Shown: piece after piece, positions 36,303 through 44,871 of the stretch | How the letters are laid out: the number at the start of each line of letters is the position of its first letter | Numbering within the stretch: position 1 is the stretch's first letter | Source: Lysobacter silvisoli | Lineage (GTDB): Bacteria; Pseudomonadota; Gammaproteobacteria; Xanthomonadales; Xanthomonadaceae | Length of the DNA: 64,000 nucleotides | Assembly (NCBI RefSeq): GCF_003382365.1 | Contig: NZ_QTSU01000001.1 | Span: 682,001 to 746,000 of the forward strand | Direction of reading: 5' to 3' | Notes under the pieces: generated by a model | The model's database searches: none | What the model was told of the DNA's origin: nothing | The model's input: only the letters and a program-made list of their open reading frames with translations | Program-made: the position numbers and the translations under genes

Positions 36303-36890
36303 TCACTGCTCCAGCAGCAGGTACTCGCCGTTCTTGCCGTAGCGCTTGGCGTTGGGGTCCACGCGCGCGCACAGCGCCTCGCCGCAGCGGCTGAGCGCGC
36401 CGGACTTGGTCGCGCGCAGGATGTCGCGCGAGAACTCGGCGCGTTTGATCTCGCGGCCGCTCTGCCAAATCATGTAGCCGGCGCCGCCCATGGCCAGCGC
36501 CGCGCCCACGCCCAGGCCGATCAGGCCGGTCCAGATCAGCGACTTCTGCTCGCGCTTGAGCTGCTGGCGCTGGTCGTCCATCTGCGACAGCGTCTTCTCG
36601 GCGTTGCGCGCGACCTCGCGCAGCGCCGCGGCGGTGTTCTGCAGCTGCTGGCCGTACTGCGCCGAGGCCTGGCCCACGCCCTGTTCGATCGCGCCGCGGG
36701 TCTGATCGCCCACGCTGGCGACCAGGTCGCGGGTGAGCAACTGGGCATTGGTTTCCCAGATGTCGGCGGTGCGCTTGAGCTCGGTGGCGCTCTGGGTGAA
36801 GCGGTCGGTGGCCTTTTCGCAGACCACCTCGAACATCTTGGCCACGCCCATCAGTTGGACGGCGAACAGCTCTAGATCCTGTTTCTCCAT
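36303..36890 (-). CDS. Coiled-coil single-membrane-helix protein
   Basis: The 195-residue product is mainly a long helix (residues 20-105, many Gln/Ala/Glu heptads) followed by a membrane helix (SLIWTGLIGLGVGAALAMGGAGYMIW) and a soluble tail with two Cys. It is the last gene of a three-gene unit after a Tle1-like effector, 24 nt from that gene. Its role could be anchoring, delivery or protection; unknown. Confidence 0.78.
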   Translation of the reverse strand: MEKQDLELFAVQLMGVAKMFEVVCEKATDRFTQSATELKRTADIWETNAQLLTRDLVASVGDQTRGAIEQGVGQASAQYGQQLQNTAAALREVARNAEKTLSQMDDQRQQLKREQKSLIWTGLIGLGVGAALAMGGAGYMIWQSGREIKRAEFSRDILRATKSGALSRCGEALCARVDPNAKRYGKNGEYLLLEQ

Positions 36891-36914
36891 CGTGCGCTTA
36901 CTCTCGTCCTGCTG

Positions 36915-38366
36915 TCAGAGCCGCGGCGTCTGGCGGCGTTCGGGGCCTTCGTAGCCCGGCGGCGGCTGCGTGGGCGGGGTGGGGTCGTTGGCTTCGGCCT
37001 GCTGGCGCGGCCGCTCCGGTTCGGCGGGCGCGGCGGCCTGCGCCTGTTCGCCGCCGCGGCGCTGCAAGGACAGCCCCTGTTCGGAGGCCAGGAAGCTGCC
37101 GCCGACCGCGCGCGCGCCGTCGACATCGCCGTCGACCGCAGCCCGGCCCAGGCGTTCGAACAAGGCGTGGGTGTCGGCCACCACCGGCGCCGGCCCGTCC
37201 TGCAGGCGCGGCCGTTCCGCCGGCACCGGGCCGATCGCGACCGGGCGGTGCGCGAAGCGCTCGTTCATCGCCTCGTCGCGCGGCTCGTTGTCGTTGGGAT
37301 GGGCGACCTTCTTGCTCGGCGTCAGCCGCTCCATGCGGTCGCGCTGGCCGTCCTTGTCGAAATCGGAGGTGCGGTAGAGGCGCGAATGCTCCTCCGAACG
37401 GTGGACCACGTTCATCTCCGGCGCCGCAGGCACCGCGCGCTTGGCCAGGAACGGCTGGTCGCTGAGCGAGTTGAGGTAGTCCACCATCAGGTTGCCGCTG
37501 CGCACCGACAGGCCGTTGAGGGTGTAGCTTCCGCCGATGTCGCTGTGCGCGCCGCCGACGGTGACGTTGAGGAAGCGGCCGTTCTCGGTCGCGCCCGGAT
37601 CGAGAATGCTGGTGGACTTGAACAGATTGCGGCGTTCGTCCTCGGCGGTGATCTGGAAGCCCGACAGCACCGACGGCGGCTGGCGCCGGTCGTGGTCGCG
37701 CGGCTTGCCGGTGCCGACGGGGTCGAACAGCGCCACCGCCTGCGGCACCTGGTGCGCGGGCACGAGCGCGGGCTCGGGGTAGCGCACCTGCTTGAGGTTG
37801 CCGAACAGGTCGCGGTCTTCCACGCGGCCCTTGGGGTCCTGGATGCCGCGCTCGTCGACCAGGCGGGTGAAGCCGGCCGCCTGTTCGGCGCCGCGGCTGA
37901 AGCCCACGCTGACCACGCGGATCTGCGCCTCCGGGTCTTCGGCCAGCCAGCGCTTGCTCTGCGCGGTGAAGCGCGCGTACATCTCTTCCACGCGGTCTTC
38001 GTAGGAGTTGCCGGTGGCCGCGTCCCAGCCGCGCTTGAGCGCGCCGTCCTGGGTGCCGGGGCCTTCCATGTACTCCACGCGCACGTTGGTCAGCCCGCGG
38101 CTGTTGGCCGCCGCGGTCTGGCGCACGATGTCGGCCACGTTGGTGTGGTTGGCCGGCGCGTCCTTGAGCATGCTGTTGCCGGTGCCGTCGAAGGCGGCCA
38201 CGAACAGGCGCTCGTGCGGATTGGAGCTGCGCACCAGCACCGGCGTGGACAGCTGCGACAGCGCCTGGCTGGCCTGCTCGTAGCTGGCCAGGTCGTGGGC
38301 GTCGGCCGGGTAGGTGCTGACGCCGTCGGGTCCCTTCTTTTTCTTGTCGTCCGTCATCGCACCCAT
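36915..38366 (-). CDS. DUF2235 Tle1-like phospholipase effector candidate
   Basis: The 483-residue product has the Tle1/DUF2235 hydrolase blocks: LFVAAFDGTGNSM near residue 54, VVSVGFSRGAEQAAGF (Ser in GFSRG), ALFDPVGTGKPRDHDR (Asp) and TVGGAHSDIGGSY (His). Tle1 family enzymes cut phospholipids in rival cells. After residue of about 375 comes a tail with THALFERLGRAAVDGDVDGARAVGG and then a Pro/Gln-rich end, which may hold a delivery signal. No Sec signal. ATG at 38366 or 38357 both fit. The gene starts 2 nt after the lipoprotein stop. Confidence 0.85.
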   Translation of the reverse strand: MGAMTDDKKKKGPDGVSTYPADAHDLASYEQASQALSQLSTPVLVRSSNPHERLFVAAFDGTGNSMLKDAPANHTNVADIVRQTAAANSRGLTNVRVEYMEGPGTQDGALKRGWDAATGNSYEDRVEEMYARFTAQSKRWLAEDPEAQIRVVSVGFSRGAEQAAGFTRLVDERGIQDPKGRVEDRDLFGNLKQVRYPEPALVPAHQVPQAVALFDPVGTGKPRDHDRRQPPSVLSGFQITAEDERRNLFKSTSILDPGATENGRFLNVTVGGAHSDIGGSYTLNGLSVRSGNLMVDYLNSLSDQPFLAKRAVPAAPEMNVVHRSEEHSRLYRTSDFDKDGQRDRMERLTPSKKVAHPNDNEPRDEAMNERFAHRPVAIGPVPAERPRLQDGPAPVVADTHALFERLGRAAVDGDVDGARAVGGSFLASEQGLSLQRRGGEQAQAAAPAEPERPRQQAEANDPTPPTQPPPGYEGPERRQTPRL

Positions 38367-38368
38367 CC

Positions 38369-39076
38369 TTAGTACGTGTGGCTGTACACCTGAATCAGGT
38401 CGTTGCGGAAATCGCTGTAGCGATTGCCGGGAACCTGCGGCTCGCGGGTGTGGACCATCGCGCGGGTGAGCACGGTGATGGTGCGGTCGTTGATTTCCAG
38501 CAGGATCTGCGGGTCTTCGGCCAGCACGCCGGACGCGGCCAGCTGCTCGCGCGGTACTTGGTGGCGGATGTGGCGGTCGGCGAACAGCTGGGCCAGGTCG
38601 ATGCGGGCCTCGTGCGCGCTGCCGTCCTTGGAGCGCCAGCTCACGGTCACCGGGCCGGGAAAGTTACGGATGCCGGCCCAGGGCGCGGTGAGGTGCTTGC
38701 TGCGGTAGTCCGGGCCCAGGGTGGCCGAGGACGGCGCCAAGGTCTCCGGGTCGTCCTTGAGCGCGTATTCGCCGTTGTAGAGCACGGTCGCGCCGTAGGT
38801 GTCGTAGGCGGCGGCGCCGAAGTCGTGCTGGGCGAAGGTCAGCGGCCGGCTGGGGTCGGTCTTGTTCGGCGGGTCGTAGACGGGCTGCGTGGACATGGCG
38901 GGTTGGCATCCGGTAACGAGTAGGACGGAAAGCGCTAGCGTGCGGGCGGCGCCGGACAGGCGCGGCAGCCGGGGGCGCGGCGCGGACGGCGGGAGTCGGT
39001 CGATGGCGAGCGGCGCGGCGGCGCCCGGGTCGCGGTGGGGCCGGAGACGGTCGGTCCGGCCTGGTGGTACGTGCAT
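38369..39076 (-). CDS. Lipoprotein, probable Tle immunity protein
   Basis: The 235-residue product has a lipobox LVTGC (Cys57) after a long basic/proline-rich N-terminus. The mature part (180 residues) is beta-rich, with conserved-looking LTFAQHDFGAAAYDTYGATVLYNGEY and ILLEINDRTITVLTRAM. Known Tle1 immunity proteins are periplasmic lipoproteins encoded next to the effector. A GGAGGGGGA site lies directly before the ATG. First gene of the operon. Confidence 0.8.
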   Translation of the reverse strand: MHVPPGRTDRLRPHRDPGAAAPLAIDRLPPSAPRPRLPRLSGAARTLALSVLLVTGCQPAMSTQPVYDPPNKTDPSRPLTFAQHDFGAAAYDTYGATVLYNGEYALKDDPETLAPSSATLGPDYRSKHLTAPWAGIRNFPGPVTVSWRSKDGSAHEARIDLAQLFADRHIRHQVPREQLAASGVLAEDPQILLEINDRTITVLTRAMVHTREPQVPGNRYSDFRNDLIQVYSHTY

Positions 39077-39259
39077 TCCCCCTCCCTTGGAGTCCGTAGC
39101 CGCGGTCCTTCGCTGGCAGGTGTGTGTACCGATAGTAGCCCAGGCACGCGACGGACACACGCCGGCGTAGGGCGGAACCGCGACGCGGCGCCGCATTCGC
39201 GCCGCGCTCAGGCCGCCGGCGCTATGCTTTGCGGCCTTTCCACCGCACCGGAGGGCGGC
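39077..39259. promoter_or_regulatory. Divergent intergenic region
   Basis: The 183-bp gap separates the effector operon (minus) from the DksA-like gene (plus) and must hold both promoters. It is GC-rich, and no clear -35/-10 pair can be seen. Confidence 0.4.
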
Positions 39260-39526
39260 ATGGCGACCGGATGGGCAGGCGACGGCGCCGTCCAGGACCA
39301 GATCGACGCGACCGTGAAGGACGCGATCAAGCGTGCGCGCAGCCAGCTGCCGCAGGGCCCGGGCCTGGAGCGCTGCGAGGAGTGCGACACCGAGATTCCC
39401 GTGGCCAGGCGCCAGGCCGTGCCCGGCGTGCGCCTGTGCGTGAACTGTCAGGAGGCGCACGACCGCGAGCAGGGCACGGTCGCCGGCTACAATCGTCGCG
39501 GCAGCAAGGACAGCCAGTTGCGCTGA
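39260..39526 (+). CDS. DksA/TraR C4 zinc-finger protein
   Basis: The 88-residue protein has the C4 finger CEECDTEIPVARRQAVPGVRLCVNC (CxxC-17-CxxC) in a short version of the DksA/TraR family. These act on RNA polymerase secondary channel or are of unknown role. The short length and lack of a coiled-coil N-terminus make it like TraR rather than DksA. Confidence 0.9.
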   Translation: MATGWAGDGAVQDQIDATVKDAIKRARSQLPQGPGLERCEECDTEIPVARRQAVPGVRLCVNCQEAHDREQGTVAGYNRRGSKDSQLR

Positions 39527-39726
39527 CTTCCGCGATCGCGGCCGGGGCGGCGTGTTCAATCGCAGACAAGGCAGCGGCCGCAAGGTTCGCGTAGGTGCCG
39601 TGCCCGCACAGCCTATCCGTTGACGGCCAGGGCGATACGTCGAAGCAGATGCATCCCCCGCCTTCGGCACATACGCGGCCCGTGAGCGCTGCCTATGATC
39701 CGATCGTCCTCGTATCGAGTGGCGTC

Positions 39727-40209
39727 ATGTCCGCTAGCCAGAGCCGTAGTTCGTCGCTTGCCTGGGGCCCGCTGCTGCTGGGCGGTTTGCTGGTCGCCCT
39801 GGGCGACATGGCCTTCGCCGCCACGCTGTGGTTCGGCTGGGACGGCGCGGGCATGCTGCGGCTGTTCCAGACCATCGCCGTGGGCGTGCTGGGGCCGGCC
39901 AGCTTCGACGGCGGTCTCAATGCGGCGTTGCTGGGCGGAGCGCTGCATGTGTTCATGGCCACGGCCATCGTGCTGATCTACGCCCTGGTGGCGCGCCGCC
40001 ACCGCGGCCTGCTGGACGGGGTCTGGCGCTACGGCCTGCCTTACGGAGTGGTCTTGTACCTGGCCATGAATTTCGTGGTCATGCCGCTGTCTCGCGTCGG
40101 CCGTTCGCCCTCGTTCGACCACCCCGACTGGATCGCCTGGAGCGTGCTGGCGCACATGCTGTTCGGGGTGATCTGCGTGGTGTTTGCGCGGCGCGCGCTG
40201 CGCCGCTGA
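39727..40209 (+). CDS. Integral membrane protein with four hydrophobic helices
   Basis: The 160-residue product has four membrane helices (LLLGGLLVALGDMAFAATLWF; AALLGGALHVFMATAIVLIYALV; GLPYGVVLYLAMNFVVMPL; VLAHMLFGVICVVFA). It looks like a DUF1440/YagU-type family, but this is uncertain. Function unknown. Confidence 0.75.
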   Translation: MSASQSRSSSLAWGPLLLGGLLVALGDMAFAATLWFGWDGAGMLRLFQTIAVGVLGPASFDGGLNAALLGGALHVFMATAIVLIYALVARRHRGLLDGVWRYGLPYGVVLYLAMNFVVMPLSRVGRSPSFDHPDWIAWSVLAHMLFGVICVVFARRALRR

Positions 40210-40340
40210 TGCGCCGAACCGGTGCCCGCGGCCTTGTCGGCGCGGGGCGCTTCGGCCATGATGCGGCGCGATCCGGTCGAGCCACCCACGGCGGCTGAAC
40301 CGAGCGTATTCAGGCGCGGGGGCGCCCACAGGGGATTCGA

Positions 40341-41381
40341 ATGAATTTTGGCAAGTCGTTGCGCGGCACCGTATTGGCCTGCGCGCTGTTGGTGTGGCCG
40401 GCGACCATGACGCTGGCGCAGAGCGGGCAGGGCGAGCGTTACCAGCCGCGCAGCGAACGCGGCCGCCTGGCCGCCGAATTGGTGCGGCGCTGGGCCGGCC
40501 ATGTGCAGCAGGTGTACGGCACTGCGCCGCAGCGTTGGGCGCAGAGCATGGCGCCTACCTTCGCACGCGCGCCGCTGGCCAACCTGCGTCATGCGGCACA
40601 GATGACCGACTACACCGCGATGATGGCGGCCGCCAGCGAGCCCTATGCGCACCGCTCCGCGCCCGGCGCGGCCAAGGCGCCGTCGCCGACTCCGGCCGCG
40701 GCCGTGCCCAGCGAGCGTCTGCTCTACACCATGCTCGCGCCCTGTCGCCTGGCCGATACCCGCACGGTCGCCCAGCGCATGAGCGCGGGCGAGGCGCGCA
40801 GCTTCAACCTGCAATCGCTGACCTCGCAGGGCGGCAGCCAGTTCGGCTGCAACATTCCCAGCGATGCCTCGGCGGTCACGCTCAACATCACCGTGGTCAA
40901 TCCGGATATCGCCGGTTATCTGACCGTGTTTCCCACCGGCGCGACGCGGCCGTTGGCCTCCAGTCTCAATTACCGCACCGGCGACGTGGTCGGCAACGAG
41001 ATCATCGCCCGCCTGGGCGGCGATCCGTTTCCGACGTTCTCGGTCTACAGCTACGCCGGCGCCGACCTGGTGATCGACGTGGCCGGCTACTTCAGCGCGG
41101 CCAAGGGCGAGCCGCTGGACTGCCAGCAGGTGAGTTCGAACTACATCAACGTGGCGGCGGGTGCGGTGGTATCGGCGGTGTCGCCGGTGTGTCCGGCCGG
41201 CTACACCGCGACCGGCGGCGGTTGCAGTTCCAACGTGTATCCGTCGATCGAAGAGCTGTACTTCTTCAGCTTCGGCCCGCAAGCCAGCGGCAGCTACGCC
41301 TGCCAGGCGCGCAACCGCGGCAGCAACAACAACGTCACGATCCGCGCCGAGGCGATGTGCTGTCGCCTGCCGGGCCGCTAA
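40341..41381 (+). CDS. Exported protein, first of a tandem paralogous pair
   Basis: The 346-residue product has a signal peptide (ending ...TMTLAQ) and a N-terminal block WAGHVQQVYGTAPQRW. Then comes the widespread beta-sandwich repeat found in surface proteins: LAPCRLADTR, CNIPSDASAVTLNITVVN, GYLTVFPTG, SSLNYRTGDVVGNEII and DLVIDVAGYF. A C-terminal Cys-rich part follows. Extracellular role unknown. Confidence 0.82.
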   Translation: MNFGKSLRGTVLACALLVWPATMTLAQSGQGERYQPRSERGRLAAELVRRWAGHVQQVYGTAPQRWAQSMAPTFARAPLANLRHAAQMTDYTAMMAAASEPYAHRSAPGAAKAPSPTPAAAVPSERLLYTMLAPCRLADTRTVAQRMSAGEARSFNLQSLTSQGGSQFGCNIPSDASAVTLNITVVNPDIAGYLTVFPTGATRPLASSLNYRTGDVVGNEIIARLGGDPFPTFSVYSYAGADLVIDVAGYFSAAKGEPLDCQQVSSNYINVAAGAVVSAVSPVCPAGYTATGGGCSSNVYPSIEELYFFSFGPQASGSYACQARNRGSNNNVTIRAEAMCCRLPGR

Positions 41382-41394
41382 GCGGGAGGCCGGC

Positions 41395-42507
41395 ATGAAG
41401 AAGACCCTCGCCGCGCTGGCCCTGCTGGTGCCGGCCGGCCTGATGTTCGCGGCCGCCGCGCCGCGCCTGTGGCCGCAGGTCGATACGGTCGGCGGCTCGC
41501 AGGCGCCGACGGGCTCGCAGGCTATCCCGCATACGGCAGAAGCCGCTCCCGGCGCGCGCGCGGCCGCCGACCAGTTGCTGCGGCAGTGGTCGCCGCACGT
41601 GCAACAGGTTTACGGCACCGCGCCGGAGCAATGGGCGCGTTCGATGCGCCCCAGCCTGATGCGCTTGAGCGAGCGCGAACTGCGCCGCGCGGCCGAGATG
41701 CCCAGCTTCGACGCGATGATCGCCGCGCTCACCCCGCAGCCACAGCGCGAGATTCCGGCGCTGTCGGCCTTCGACGCTCGCACCGCCGAAGCGGCGCAGA
41801 TGCTGGAAGCCGCTCCGGCCCAATTGGCCTACAACATGCTGGCGCCGTGTCGCCTGGCCGACACCCGCGTCGCCGGCGCTCGCCTGGGCGAGGGCGGCCT
41901 GCTGCACTTGAAGACCAGCGGCGCGGATATGAGCGCGCAGGGCGGCCATGCCGGCGACTGCGGCGTGCCGGCCGATGCGCGCGCGGTGGTGGTCAACGTG
42001 GTGGCGGTGTCGCCGGCGAACGCGGGCTACCTCACCGTGTTCCCGTACGGCACGCAGCTGCCGTTCGCGTCCAGCCTGAACTACCGCGTCGGCGAAGTGG
42101 TCGGCAACGAGATCATCGCCAAGCAGGCCGATCCGGGATCGCAGTACGGCTTGTCGGTGTATTCCTATGCCGGCGTGGACGTAGTGGTGGACGTGGTCGG
42201 CTATTTCGCCGTCGCGCCGCAGAACGCCATGGTCTGTTCCAAGGTCACCCAAGTGTTCAGCCTGCCGCCAGGCAACTACGGTAGTGGTTTCGCCGAATGC
42301 CCCAGCCTGTGGTACCAGCCGGACCGCTCCGTGCGCGTCGGTGGCGGTTGCGCCTGGCGCTACAGCGCGCCGGGCGACCCGGAACCGGGCCAGTTGAACG
42401 GCTCCCTGGGCAACGCGGGCTGGTACATGTGCGACGGCGACAACCACACCAGCAAGACCTACGACTACGTGGTCACCGCGATCTGCTGCCGGGTGGTTCC
42501 GCAATAG
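41395..42507 (+). CDS. Exported protein, second of a tandem paralogous pair
   Basis: The 370-residue product repeats the organisation of the upstream gene: signal peptide, WSPHVQQVYGTAPEQW, MLAPCRLADTRVAG, AGYLTVFPYG, SSLNYRVGEVVGNEII and DVVVDVVGYF, then a Cys-rich end (CDGDNHTSKTYDYVVTAICCR). The ATG is 13 nt after the stop of its neighbour. The similarity is easy to see, so the pair arose by tandem duplication. Confidence 0.82.
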   Translation: MKKTLAALALLVPAGLMFAAAAPRLWPQVDTVGGSQAPTGSQAIPHTAEAAPGARAAADQLLRQWSPHVQQVYGTAPEQWARSMRPSLMRLSERELRRAAEMPSFDAMIAALTPQPQREIPALSAFDARTAEAAQMLEAAPAQLAYNMLAPCRLADTRVAGARLGEGGLLHLKTSGADMSAQGGHAGDCGVPADARAVVVNVVAVSPANAGYLTVFPYGTQLPFASSLNYRVGEVVGNEIIAKQADPGSQYGLSVYSYAGVDVVVDVVGYFAVAPQNAMVCSKVTQVFSLPPGNYGSGFAECPSLWYQPDRSVRVGGGCAWRYSAPGDPEPGQLNGSLGNAGWYMCDGDNHTSKTYDYVVTAICCRVVPQ

Positions 42508-42550
42508 CCGCCGGCTTACCATCGTCGGCACCGCCCGCGGAGCCGATCGC

Positions 42551-43219
42551 ATGAACCCGCCCCGTCATCCCGGCGCGCGCGCCGCCAGCCGCCGCCGGCC
42601 CGCACGCCCGAGCCGCCGCGCGCAGCTGCGCGCGGCGCGGTTGTTGCCGGGCGAACTGGCTTGGTACGTCACCGGCCGCTTTTACCTGTCGGACGACAAC
42701 GAACTGGCTGACTACGGCTACTTCCTGCACCTGGCCGGTATCGACGCGCCGCTGTTCGCCGACGACATGAGCGCGGCGCAGGCGCATTTCACCTTCGCCG
42801 CGCGCCCATTCGCGGCGCGCAAGGTCCACAACGGCGAACTGCAACTGGGCCTGGATCCGGTCGGCGAGTTCTCGTTGTATCTGCAGCGCGAGCCCGCGGC
42901 GCACTTCGACGATCCGGCCTCATTCGCGCAGGGCGAATGCATCGCCACGCTGCGGCGCACCGGGCTGGTGGTGGGCACCACCGTCGAAGAGGGCAAGGGC
43001 AAGCATCGAACCGCCGTGCTCGCGTCCAATGTGTTCTCGGCCTGGCTGCTGGAAAGCCGGCCGTTCGAATTCGGCGGCCGCCGCTATGACTTGGCCGAGA
43101 TCCTGGGCGCGGGCGTGACCCAGTTCGGCACGGCGGCAGGCACCCCGGCGGACGCGCCGGCGGGTTACCAGCTCGCGATCCCGTTCACCGGCTCGGCGCT
43201 GGCGTTGGGGCCGCGCTAG
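42551..43219 (+). CDS. Hypothetical protein, 222 aa
   Basis: The product opens with a basic, proline-rich stretch and then a beta-rich domain (ELAWYVTGRFYLSDDNELADYGYFLHLAGID; HFTFAARPF). No signal peptide or motif is recognised. Its stop shares a CTAG tetranucleotide with the convergent small gene. Confidence 0.7.
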   Translation: MNPPRHPGARAASRRRPARPSRRAQLRAARLLPGELAWYVTGRFYLSDDNELADYGYFLHLAGIDAPLFADDMSAAQAHFTFAARPFAARKVHNGELQLGLDPVGEFSLYLQREPAAHFDDPASFAQGECIATLRRTGLVVGTTVEEGKGKHRTAVLASNVFSAWLLESRPFEFGGRRYDLAEILGAGVTQFGTAAGTPADAPAGYQLAIPFTGSALALGPR

Positions 43220-43413
43220 CGCAGGTTCTCGCCGCCGCAATGCCGGCAGGCGGCGGCCGGCGCGTAGTGGCGTTGCGCCTCGCGCAGGGCGGCGGCGCCG
43301 TGGACGAAGTCACCCAGGTGCAAGCGGTACAGCGGCAGGTAAGGGCAGCCCTGGGCGTGCACCTGATGGTGGCCGTTGGCCTGCGGTCGGCGGTCGACGT
43401 AGTAGCTGGGCAT
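43216..43413 (-). CDS. Small conserved-looking protein (65 aa) with CxxC
   Basis: The product reads PSYYVDRRPQANGHHQVHAQGC...LGDFVHGAAALREAQRHY...ACRHCGGE. Cys residues (one mid, CRHC at the end) suggest a metal site. A small stand-alone protein of this pattern is widespread in bacteria, but its function is unknown. Confidence 0.75.
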   Translation of the reverse strand: MPSYYVDRRPQANGHHQVHAQGCPYLPLYRLHLGDFVHGAAALREAQRHYAPAAACRHCGGENLR

Positions 43414-43566
43414 GCGCGCTCCCTCCCAAGTCGCGGGGCGACAGCCTGCGCTAGCGCGATCTCACAGGTTGAGACGGCAGCGGTGCAGGAATCGGATATC
43501 GATCGCGCCGCCGCCTGGGCAGTCTGTTCCGACCGCCGCGAACGCGGCTCACTTCGGAACCAAGAC

Positions 43567-44334
43567 ATGACGGCAAGACTGCAGGGCAAGGTGGCCATCG
43601 TCACCGGCGCCAGTTCGGGCATCGGCCGCGCCAGCGCGCTGTGCTTCGCGCGCGAAGGCGCGAGCGTGGTGCTGTCGGCGCGCGGCGCGGATCGTTTGGC
43701 CGCGGTGGCGGCCGAGATCGAAAGCGCGGGCGGGCAGGCGATCGCCGTGGCCGGCGACGTGCGCGACGAGGCGCACGCGCAGGCCCTGGTGCGGACCGCG
43801 CAGCAGCGCTACGGCGGCCTGGACATCGCGTTCAACAACGCAGGTGGACTGGGCGTCATGGCGCCGACCCCGGAGCTGAGCCTGGCGCAGTGGCGCGACA
43901 CTCTGGACAACAACCTCACCGGCGCGTTCCTCGGCGCGAAGTATCAGCTGCCGGCCTTGCTCGAGCGCGGCGGCGGCAGCTTGATCTTCACTTCATCGTT
44001 CGTGGGCGACACCGCGGCCTTCCCGGGCCTGACCGCCTACGCGGCCGCCAAAGCCGCCCTGCTGGGCCTGGCCCGCAGCATCGCGGTCGAATTCGGACCG
44101 CGCGGCGTGCGCAGCAACGCCCTGTTGCCCGGCGCCACCGACACCCCCGCGTTCCGCGAATTCGGCGACGACGAACAGACCCGCGCCTACGTCGCCGGCC
44201 TGTACGCGCTCAAGCGCGTGGCCGCAGCGGAGGAGATCGCCCAGGCCGCGCTGTTCCTGGCCTCGGACGCGTCCTCGTTCATGACCGGTAGCACTCTGGC
44301 CGTGGAGGGCGGCGTTTCGGTCAACCGCGGCTAA
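43567..44334 (+). CDS. SDR-family oxidoreductase
   Basis: The 255-residue product is a classical SDR: AIVTGASSGIGRASALCF (cofactor loop), FNNAGG, SSFVG Ser, YAAAK (Tyr/Lys) and GATDTPAF. Likely an NAD(P)-dependent alcohol/ketone dehydrogenase of unknown substrate. Confidence 0.93.
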   Translation: MTARLQGKVAIVTGASSGIGRASALCFAREGASVVLSARGADRLAAVAAEIESAGGQAIAVAGDVRDEAHAQALVRTAQQRYGGLDIAFNNAGGLGVMAPTPELSLAQWRDTLDNNLTGAFLGAKYQLPALLERGGGSLIFTSSFVGDTAAFPGLTAYAAAKAALLGLARSIAVEFGPRGVRSNALLPGATDTPAFREFGDDEQTRAYVAGLYALKRVAAAEEIAQAALFLASDASSFMTGSTLAVEGGVSVNRG

Positions 44335-44358
44335 AAGCGACGCGCGGGTGCGGCGGCC

Positions 44359-44637
44359 TCAGTCGCCGCCGCCACCGCCGCCATCGCCACCGCCGCAGTC
44401 GCCGCCTCCCGAGGAGTCGCTGCCGCAGTTGTTGTCGCTCCAGCTGCTGCTGGAGTCGTAAGTACTCGTACTGCCGCTGTCGCTGCTGCCGCCGCCTTGC
44501 GCGGCCGACATCCGCCCGGCCAGCAGCATCAGCAGCGCTCCGCCGGCCAGCAATGCCAGGCCGATGAACCAGTGGCCGCGCAGCGCCAGCACCAGACCAG
44601 TGGCGATCAGGCCCAGACCTATGAATTTGTGCAGCAT
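44359..44637 (-). CDS. Small membrane protein with Ser/Gly tail
   Basis: Two hydrophobic helices (residues 4-20 and 22-42) are followed by a 48-residue tail of Ser, Gly and Asp with two Cys, ending CGGGDGGGGGGD. Tail composition is similar in style to the Gly tails of 59603-61716, though no sequence is shared. Function unknown. Confidence 0.7.
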   Translation of the reverse strand: MLHKFIGLGLIATGLVLALRGHWFIGLALLAGGALLMLLAGRMSAAQGGGSSDSGSTSTYDSSSSWSDNNCGSDSSGGGDCGGGDGGGGGGD

Positions 44638-44871
44638 CGGGTCCCCTCGATTGGGCGCAGACAGGGCTGCGCTGGCGGCATTGTCGCAGCGGTGGGTGAC
44701 GCTTGTCCGCGCGCGTGCCGTTTTGGCGCGCCACTTGCCACGACGGCACGCTAAGTGTGTGTTTTTCAAGGCCAATCCGGCGGTTCGCACACATGGAAAG
44801 AGGCAGCCAGACCGCCACCTACGCTATGCTCGCAGCGGGGAAAATGGGCCCGCAGTCGGCCAGGGGGAGCG

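Noticed and set aside
38369-39670. Longer version of the lipoprotein gene starting near 39670
   Set aside because: It would run over the DksA-like gene on the other strand; the ATG at 39076 has a strong GGAGGGGGA site directly before it and a lipobox at the right distance.
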